Source of the DNA: Methanomicrobia archaeon LH_S13
Lineage (GTDB): Archaea > Halobacteriota > Syntropharchaeia > Alkanophagales > Methanospirareceae
Direction: 5' to 3'
NCBI GenBank assembly: GCA_023659785.1
Contig: JAGXOR010000100.1
Span: 1-5,019 of the forward strand
Length of the DNA: 5,019 bases
Shown here: positions 1 through 5,019 of the stretch, piece by piece
Layout of the letters: each line of letters starts with the position of its first letter
How positions within the stretch are numbered: the first letter of the stretch is position 1
The notes under the pieces: generated by a model
Seen by the model: the letters and a program-made list of their open reading frames with translations, nothing else
Database searches by the model: none
What the model was told of the DNA's origin: nothing
Position numbers and translations under genes: made by a program

Positions 1-68
1 GGGTTACGGTATTTGCATACACTTAAAACCACATAAGAGCATGAAAACTGGAACTCTTGAAAAGGCTT
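1..68. other. Region downstream of argH (window edge)
   Basis: No gene can be supported here. Minus-strand frames after the argH stop hold only peptides of about a dozen residues or fewer. On the plus strand, frame 1 is open from the edge to a TAA at 34-36 and could be the tail of a convergent gene, but eleven residues are too few to judge. There is no convincing terminator: a five-base-pair stem (35-39 with 54-58) has a 14-base loop and no following T tract. Confidence 0.5.
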
Positions 69-1592
69 TTATTTTTTTATTACTTTTATAACCTTTTTCT
101 TTTTCTTCACCTCTCTCTCCAATTCCTCCAGGCTTCTTTTCACCCGCTCTTCCTTCGCTTCTCTTGATTTCTCCTCCTTCTCCAAATCCATCTTTCTCGC
201 TCGCTGCATCCTCAGCACTTCTTTTTTCGCCGGACCTCCTTTCACATTTCTCTTCTGAATATTTGAAGCGATGCTCAATGCTTCTTTTACTTTTTTCTCG
301 GTTAGCCCCATCTCACCCAGCTTTTTCCCGACGATACCCATAGCAAAATCATCTATTCTCGGAAGTATCTCAGCCACAAACGCCTTCTCTGATTCTTGCT
401 CTTTTATCGATTCCATGTTTTCATCTGCTAAAACCGATGCCAATGACGATACGATTTTATGCGCAGTTCTGAAAGATATGCCAGTTTCTCTAACGATAGT
501 ATCAGCCAGCTCAGTTGCGGTAGTGAACCCAATCTGTGCCTTCTTCTCCATCTCATCCTTCTTCAATTCCAGTCCTTCTACAATGCTTTTCATCACTGCT
601 ACCGAAGCGGTAGTGGTTTCAGTGGCTTGCAAGAGATGTGGCGTGACCTCTTGCAAATCTCTATTGTAGGAGTAAGGCAAAGCTTTGCATATAGAAAGCA
701 CGCCCATCAAACACCCGTGGACAGTGCCGGTTCTCGCCCTGACAAGTTCTGCATAGTCCGGGTTTCGTTTCTGCGGCATTATGGAACTTCCAGTTGCATA
801 TTCCTCCGGGAGACGAACGAAATCGAATTCTGAGGCGCTCCACAGTATTATTTCTTCTGCAAGCCTGCTCAGGTTTGTCATCAGGTTAGAGAAATACGAA
901 ACCGCTTCGATGATGAAATCTCTCGTGGAAACGGCATCCATTGAATTTTCCAGCACTGAATTAAACCCCAAAAGTTTCGCTGTTCTTTCCCTATCCAATG
1001 GAAAGCCAGTAGAAGCGAATGCCGCAGCACCTAAAGGGCTTACGTTTGTATGCTCGTATGCGTTTACAAGTCGAGAGGAATCACGAGCAAAAGCATCGGA
1101 ATGCGCTAAGAAATGATGTGCGAATGGGATTGGTTGTGCATGCTGCAGATGTGTATATCCGGGCATTATGGTATCAACGTTCTCAGCAGCTTTTTCTATT
1201 AACGCTCTTCTCAACCCGTGCACCTCTTTCATCATCTCTAACAGCTCGTCACGAAGTGCAATTCTTATGCACGTTGCTACTTCGTCATTCCTTGACCGTC
1301 CGGTGTGCATCCTTCCCCCTTTATCCTCGCCTATTTCTCTTATCAGCACTGATTCTATTGCAGTATGCACGTCCTCGTAGGAGGGAAGTTCATGCTCGAT
1401 AAAATCCTCACCCCGCTCCTCTATTTTAGTTAAGCTGTTCAGAATAGCCGACACTTCGTCCCTTTTTATTATCCCTTGCTCTTTTAACATCACTACATGC
1501 GCCTTGTCCACGAGCACATCGGCGTGAAATAGCCATCTGTCCGCATCCAAAGACAGGATGTAATTTTTGGTGGTTTTATTTTGTTTTTGCAT
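69..1592 (-). CDS. argH: Argininosuccinate lyase (EC 4.3.2.1), archaeal type, N-terminally short
   Basis: Cytosolic enzyme that splits argininosuccinate into arginine and fumarate, the last step of arginine biosynthesis; the family works as a homotetramer. The 507-residue product carries every main signature of the fumarase/aspartase superfamily: EDVH at 73-76, HTGRSRND at 96-103, GYTHLQHAQP at 145-154 (His148 matches the catalytic-site histidine), SMDAVSTRDF at 217-226, GSSIMPQKRNPD at 268-279 (flexible loop; Ser269 is the expected catalytic serine, Lys275 the loop lysine) and YNRDLQE at 309-315. Ser14 aligns with a substrate-contacting serine near the N terminus of characterised lyases. The start ATG is forced: in-frame TAA lies one codon upstream. 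As a result the usual GGRF/RGRL segment that precedes the first helix, about 15 residues, is absent. The C-terminal end, from about 465, is a long charged helix ending in a lysine-rich run (496-507), longer than usual for the family. The gene lies three bases behind the restriction gene and is probably co-transcribed with it. Identity is certain; full activity is not, because of the missing N terminus. Confidence 0.97.
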   Translation of the reverse strand: MQKQNKTTKNYILSLDADRWLFHADVLVDKAHVVMLKEQGIIKRDEVSAILNSLTKIEERGEDFIEHELPSYEDVHTAIESVLIREIGEDKGGRMHTGRSRNDEVATCIRIALRDELLEMMKEVHGLRRALIEKAAENVDTIMPGYTHLQHAQPIPFAHHFLAHSDAFARDSSRLVNAYEHTNVSPLGAAAFASTGFPLDRERTAKLLGFNSVLENSMDAVSTRDFIIEAVSYFSNLMTNLSRLAEEIILWSASEFDFVRLPEEYATGSSIMPQKRNPDYAELVRARTGTVHGCLMGVLSICKALPYSYNRDLQEVTPHLLQATETTTASVAVMKSIVEGLELKKDEMEKKAQIGFTTATELADTIVRETGISFRTAHKIVSSLASVLADENMESIKEQESEKAFVAEILPRIDDFAMGIVGKKLGEMGLTEKKVKEALSIASNIQKRNVKGGPAKKEVLRMQRARKMDLEKEEKSREAKEERVKRSLEELEREVKKKKKVIKVIKK

Positions 1593-1595
1593 TTT

Positions 1596-4500
1596 TTAAC
1601 CTTCTATAATCCTTACCCACTCATAACTCTTTATCTTCTCTATTTCTCCCTTTATTCTCCTGTTGCCCCTAACCCTCTCCACAACTTCTTCTATCACCTT
1701 TAACTTCTCTTCTTCTGTTCTCAAATCTTCAATATCCTTCATAGAAGGCTCAACAAATCCAAGAAGATTCGTTTTCATTTCCTCCTCTTCAAATTTAGCT
1801 TTGAAATAAACCTCATAAACGAGCGAATCGATAACCTGCTTATCAATAAATTCAATCAACTCCTTCTCGGTCTTCCTTCTTGCTTCTGTTTCGTTCAGGA
1901 ACAGTAAGTAATCGCAAAGAGTGATGAATGGTTGTTGGCTCGGAAGTGACATCTTTTTTATTGGCAGTCTCTTAAAGTCATCAGGATAGAAGTAATACTC
2001 CATTCTGCACCTCCGTATTGTATTAAGATAGAACTTTGCAAATTTAGAGTTCAGTATGGTCAGGATATATTTAAGGTCAAAGCTCTGGGATATTTTTTCT
2101 AACCCCTTCCTCGTCTTCTCAGTCCACTTTTTTATGTTGTTCGCTATGCTTCGATTTGAAACTCCTTTGAGTGAGTTAAACGGAACGAATACACAAGCAC
2201 TGTGATTGCATACTAATTCACTTTCATCATAAATACCTTCTGTGGTACTTCCACGAATTATCTTCGGATGAATATACAACTCAGGAAAAGTTGGTCTTCT
2301 GATTTTAGCAGGACATCTATCCGTGTCCCATTCCAGATATTTCATCTCATTAATCCTGTATCTGCCGATATATTTCGCCTCTACATAGGGTTTCTTGTTG
2401 ATTCTCGTTGGCTTATCGGAAATCAAATCGTCTTTACTGAACTCCCCTTTTGCTTTCTTCTCATCCGCATTTAAAACCATGCCAACACTTATAAAACAAA
2501 TGTCCCCCAGCAGTTCTGTGTTTTCAAACACCCTTCCGAAATCTATCTCAGGGCTTATCCTGAAGATTTTGTTTATATCGCTTGAAGGTTCAAGCTCCTC
2601 ACTGTTCTCAAACGAGTTGATATGCAAAATCCGTCTGGTATTCACTTTCTCTTCCGATTTCATCACTGCCAGTATGACATTTTCAATACCAACGCCTTTG
2701 AATACCTTGATATTTTTGAAGAAGTCAATCTGTCTCAGGCAGTAATTCTCCAGAATGAATCTTTTACTCTTATCTGCGAATTTTGAAGTATTGAATGAAT
2801 TCGATACGATATAAGAGAACATACCACCTTTATCGAGCAATTTCAAACTCCTTTCGATAAACGCTGTGAACAAATCCCATTTCTCGTACAGCGTTTGGTA
2901 TTCTCCTATTCTCACCAGCAGTTCCCTCTGCTTTTGATATTCCGCATCTTTTGCATCTGCTCTCACATAAGGGGGATTTCCTATCACCACATCAAACCCC
3001 CATTCCTCTTTCGGCTTCGCTGCATCGAAGACATCATAGAACTCGAAGCCCCAGTGGAATGGTTTTAGCTGTAAAAATTCCTCCTTGCTTATTTTTATTC
3101 CCTTTTCCCGGAAATTCAAATAAAGATCCCCGTTCAGTAATTTCTTTATCTCCTCATCCAACTCGTTTATCTTCTTCTTTAATTCCACCGCTTCTTCCCC
3201 CTCTGCTCTTTTATATCCTCTTAAAAAACTGTTCCTTTCAGTGAGAAGATCATCCAGCGTGGGTTTCTCTTCCTCCCAAAAGTAGTTCAAAAAATTGAAT
3301 TTCGTTTCCTTGAACTCGCTTATGTCCACATATCCAATCAAACTGTTCCCTACGCGGAGGTTGTAGTCAATGTTCGGCAATGGTTCAATGCGATCTGGCT
3401 CGTAAGAATCAACAAGCCACAGCCAGAGCCTCAATTTCGCTATCTCTATGCCACTTGGGTTTATATCCACACCGTAAAGATTATGCATTAAAATCCACTT
3501 CTTCAATCCGATGTCCGAATTTCCCAACCCCAATTTATCATTTATTCTTCTGCTCAACTCAAATAAGATGTTCGCCGCTGCGAGCAAGAACGCACCAGAA
3601 CCACACGCATTGTCCAGAACTCTTATCCCTTGAATTATTTCTTTCCATATCTCTTCCAGGGTCGTAGCTGGAAGGATAAATAGCCTCTCTATGTCTCCTA
3701 TCAATTCGGTCTCCTTGTAGCCTTTCTCTGTCTTAAGAATTCTGTTTGTTCTGTTAATTATGTAAGGATAGATTGTATTCTCGGAAATATACCTCGTTAT
3801 CTGTCTTGGAGTATAGTAAGCGCCAGTTCCTTTTCTATCAGTGGTAGTCATCGCCCTTTCAAAGATATAGCCCAGAATTTCGGGATCTATGGAACTCTCA
3901 TTCTCCATAAGCTCTTTATGCACGAACTTGAAACTATCTAAGAACTCTATCACCTTCTTCAAGATATCCGCCTTTATTTTGTACTCCACATTCCTATTCT
4001 CAACCTCAGTATGCACAAACAGACTTCCGTTCAGGTATGGAATATCCTTAAACCACTCATTAACATCAAACCGTTCATCCTCCGGGGTGTTCATGATGCC
4101 AAAAAACAATTGTCTCAATCTGGGCGTTAGTAAATCCTCTTTCACCTCTGATAGATATTTCAGTATATTCTCAGCAATTATGCCTTTTGACTGTAAGAAC
4201 TTGATAAAAATCAATCTGTTCATCACTACCTCTGCTATCTGCTCTCTTTCTTCCAAATTCTTGACTCCAATAATGTTGCTGACTAGGCAATCAGCTTCTG
4301 AAACGCTCTTCAGCTTGTTCTCGTGGTCTTTATACCTGCCGCCGTGCAAAAGCGCATTATACCAGTTGTAGAACTTCTTGCTTATCTCTTCTTCGGTTTC
4401 GGCAGAAACCACCCTTTCCTTACCCGCTAAAAATTCCCTTATCCTTTCAATATTCTCTTCTAACCTAAGGACATCAACTATTTTCCCACTCTTGTCGATG

Positions 4501-4916
4501 AATATCCACCTCAACCCATCAGTTGCCACGCCAAAATCATATTTCTCTTTTACTTCTACGAGTTTGAACAAGCCTTTTATTTGATTGATTCCTCCAGCTT
4601 TGCTTTTTTCAAATAAATCAGCATTTAAAGGCTTTGCCTCAACTAAGAACATACGCTCTTTGCTTTTTATCCGATAATCCACACTTCGATAGCCGCTGGG
4701 CGTCTCGAAAGATTTTTCAGGTAATTTCTCCAACTCTAACGCATCGAGAATTTGGTCAATCAAGAATTCCTTTGTAAATGCTTCTGGCTCCGCCTTCTCT
4801 TTCATAAATTCTGAACGAAGTTCCATACCTTCTTCAAAGACTTTATTTTTACCATCCAAACTAAGACGTCCCTTAATCTCTCTTATCAGATTATCAACAA
4901 TATTTGCCGGATTCAT
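1596..4916 (-). CDS. Single-chain type IIG (Eco57I-like) restriction endonuclease and adenine methyltransferase
   Basis: A protein of 1106 residues combining cutting, methylation and DNA recognition. Residues about 40-165 form an HSDR_N-like PD-(D/E)XK nuclease: Asp80, then Glu93-Ala94-Lys95, with Gln112 in a following helix. Residues about 175-355 are a helical connector. The methyltransferase has GAYYTP at 365-370 (motif X), DNACGSGAF at 435-443 (motif I, S-adenosylmethionine binding), GVDINPSGIEIAKLRLWLW at 482-500, NLRVGNSL at 519-526 and catalytic GNPPYV at 646-651 (motif IV), which points to N6-adenine. Between 555 and 640 lies a charged helical insert ending in the FHW-x-EF-x-VF phrase usual in this family. 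Residues about 800-990 look like the target-recognition region, including LNSKFAKFYL and LPIKK. The C terminus (1010-1106) is charged and helical and looks complete. ATG at 4916 is the first start after an in-frame TAG, with weak AGAAGAG five bases ahead. No separate restriction, modification or specificity gene is present, so it should act alone. BREX PglX also has this methyltransferase core but lacks the nuclease seen here. The recognition sequence cannot be read from the protein. Confidence 0.93.
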   Translation of the reverse strand: MNPANIVDNLIREIKGRLSLDGKNKVFEEGMELRSEFMKEKAEPEAFTKEFLIDQILDALELEKLPEKSFETPSGYRSVDYRIKSKERMFLVEAKPLNADLFEKSKAGGINQIKGLFKLVEVKEKYDFGVATDGLRWIFIDKSGKIVDVLRLEENIERIREFLAGKERVVSAETEEEISKKFYNWYNALLHGGRYKDHENKLKSVSEADCLVSNIIGVKNLEEREQIAEVVMNRLIFIKFLQSKGIIAENILKYLSEVKEDLLTPRLRQLFFGIMNTPEDERFDVNEWFKDIPYLNGSLFVHTEVENRNVEYKIKADILKKVIEFLDSFKFVHKELMENESSIDPEILGYIFERAMTTTDRKGTGAYYTPRQITRYISENTIYPYIINRTNRILKTEKGYKETELIGDIERLFILPATTLEEIWKEIIQGIRVLDNACGSGAFLLAAANILFELSRRINDKLGLGNSDIGLKKWILMHNLYGVDINPSGIEIAKLRLWLWLVDSYEPDRIEPLPNIDYNLRVGNSLIGYVDISEFKETKFNFLNYFWEEEKPTLDDLLTERNSFLRGYKRAEGEEAVELKKKINELDEEIKKLLNGDLYLNFREKGIKISKEEFLQLKPFHWGFEFYDVFDAAKPKEEWGFDVVIGNPPYVRADAKDAEYQKQRELLVRIGEYQTLYEKWDLFTAFIERSLKLLDKGGMFSYIVSNSFNTSKFADKSKRFILENYCLRQIDFFKNIKVFKGVGIENVILAVMKSEEKVNTRRILHINSFENSEELEPSSDINKIFRISPEIDFGRVFENTELLGDICFISVGMVLNADEKKAKGEFSKDDLISDKPTRINKKPYVEAKYIGRYRINEMKYLEWDTDRCPAKIRRPTFPELYIHPKIIRGSTTEGIYDESELVCNHSACVFVPFNSLKGVSNRSIANNIKKWTEKTRKGLEKISQSFDLKYILTILNSKFAKFYLNTIRRCRMEYYFYPDDFKRLPIKKMSLPSQQPFITLCDYLLFLNETEARRKTEKELIEFIDKQVIDSLVYEVYFKAKFEEEEMKTNLLGFVEPSMKDIEDLRTEEEKLKVIEEVVERVRGNRRIKGEIEKIKSYEWVRIIEG
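1600..1605 (-). promoter_or_regulatory. Ribosome binding site for argH inside the restriction gene
   Basis: AGAAGG on the minus strand, seven bases before the argH ATG. It overlaps the last sense codons (Glu-Gly) of the restriction gene. Spacing is right for a Shine-Dalgarno element, though the match to the archaeal consensus is partial. Because ribosomes finishing the upstream gene terminate within the initiation region, argH translation is probably coupled to it. It supports the ATG at 1592 as the true start. Confidence 0.6.
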
Positions 4917-4921
4917 TTTTA

Positions 4922-4928
4922 CTCTTCT
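4922..4928 (-). promoter_or_regulatory. Weak ribosome binding site for the restriction gene
   Basis: AGAAGAG on the minus strand, five bases before the ATG at 4916. It is purine-rich with only a partial match to a Shine-Dalgarno sequence. No better candidate lies in the leader, so initiation is probably modest, which would suit a gene whose product is toxic in excess (inference). Confidence 0.4.
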
Positions 4929-4971
4929 GCTATCTATTCCCTATTATCTACTCGGTCGTGTAGCATATGAT

Positions 4972-4993
4972 GACAAAATATGAACTTTTTGTC
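4972..4993. repeat. Perfect 7-bp inverted repeat, possible operator over the promoter
   Basis: The arms GACAAAA (4972-4978) and TTTTGTC (4987-4993) are exact reverse complements separated by eight bases. The 22-bp dyad covers the candidate BRE/TATA element, the position where a dimeric repressor would block transcription factor binding in archaea. Restriction genes are often regulated through such dyads, but no regulator gene is present in the window, so the operator role is inferred. Confidence 0.4.
4977..4990 (-). promoter_or_regulatory. Candidate archaeal BRE/TATA promoter element
   Basis: On the minus strand AAAAAG (4985-4990) is followed directly by TTCATATT (4977-4984), in the order of an archaeal BRE then TATA box. 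A start about 25 bases downstream would fall near 4954-4957 and leave a leader of roughly 40 bases before the restriction gene. The TATA match is imperfect in an AT-rich region, so this is a candidate only. It would drive both genes, since no promoter is evident in the three bases before argH. Confidence 0.35.
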
Positions 4994-5019
4994 CATTTTT
5001 CTATTATTTGATAGTATTA

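Larger units (their letters stand above)
4917..5019. other. Upstream intergenic region (window edge)
   Basis: AT-rich, with no open reading frame I can support in either direction. It holds the candidate promoter, the inverted repeat and the weak ribosome binding site listed separately. In the restriction gene's frame a TAG occurs before its ATG, so the coding region does not extend into it. The heptamer CTATTAT occurs twice exactly 60 bases apart (4941-4947 and 5001-5007), which may be chance. Confidence 0.6.

Noticed and set aside
35..58. Possible terminator hairpin after argH
   Set aside because: Only five base pairs with a 14-base loop and no T tract on the minus strand. The nearby AAAAG-C-CTTTT palindrome has a one-base loop and cannot form a useful hairpin.
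661..843. Minus-strand 60-codon frame inside argH
   Set aside because: It overlaps argH in another frame across its conserved PYSYNRDLQE and GSSIMPQKRNPD regions, which are clearly the ones under selection.
271..1402. Several plus-strand open frames of 70-132 codons opposite argH
   Set aside because: They lie wholly antisense to a strongly conserved enzyme, overlap each other in different frames, and their translations are serine/leucine/cysteine-rich with no recognisable domain. They follow from the purine-rich coding strand of argH.
1596..1598. Stop-codon recoding joining the two genes
   Set aside because: The codon is TAA, not the TAG read as pyrrolysine in some methanogens, and a ribosome binding site plus ATG follow at once, so normal termination and re-initiation is the simpler reading.
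2268..4584. Plus-strand open frames of 68-160 codons opposite the restriction gene
   Set aside because: They are antisense shadows of the continuous 1106-codon frame; the S/F/L-rich translations mirror K/E-rich codons and show no motif.
1596..4916. BREX PglX or DISARM methyltransferase
   Set aside because: The N-terminal PD-(D/E)XK nuclease (Asp80, Glu93, Lys95) is present and no BREX or DISARM partner gene is visible, so a type IIG enzyme fits better.
4941..5007. CTATTAT repeated exactly 60 bases apart upstream of the restriction gene
   Set aside because: A seven-base match in an AT-rich stretch is easily expected by chance, flanks differ, and the two copies are not placed symmetrically about the inverted repeat.

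Overview
The window holds two complete genes on the minus strand, read in the order restriction-modification gene then argH. The only sizeable non-coding parts are the 103 bases at the right end and the 68 bases at the left end. Read 5'->3' on the minus strand, it begins with a putative archaeal promoter region (4917-5019) containing a perfect 7-bp inverted repeat. An 1106-residue single-chain restriction-modification enzyme of the Eco57I / type IIG kind follows (1596-4916). After a gap of only three bases comes argininosuccinate lyase, ArgH (69-1592), the last enzyme of arginine biosynthesis.

The host looks like an archaeon, most likely a methanogen or methanotroph-related euryarchaeote. The ArgH motifs and the phrases around them (for example ALPYSYNRDLQE, and the GKKLGEMGL stretch before the C-terminal GGP) are of the archaeal type. 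Lysine and glutamate are abundant and base composition is moderate. The upstream region has a BRE/TATA-like element rather than bacterial -35/-10 boxes. I cannot name the lineage from this sequence alone.

The restriction-modification protein carries, in order, an HSDR_N-like PD-(D/E)XK nuclease domain, a helical connector, a gamma-class N6-adenine methyltransferase (GAYYTP, DNACGSGAF, NPPY) and a C-terminal target-recognition region. It should therefore cut, methylate and recognise DNA without separate subunits. No separate R, M or S gene is visible.

The most interesting point is the junction. The restriction gene ends TAA, followed by one AAA codon and the argH ATG, all in the same frame. 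The argH Shine-Dalgarno-like sequence lies inside the last codons of the restriction gene, so a housekeeping gene appears to be co-transcribed with, and possibly translationally coupled to, a defence gene. ArgH also lacks the N-terminal GGRF/RGRL segment found in nearly all family members, and the stop codon immediately upstream rules out an in-frame extension. A simple reading is that insertion of the restriction gene replaced the original promoter and first codons of argH. A hand count of four 60-base lines from each gene gives about 47% G+C for argH and about 38% for the restriction gene, which fits different origins but is only a sample. I see no tRNA, rRNA, insertion sequence or CRISPR array that I can support.
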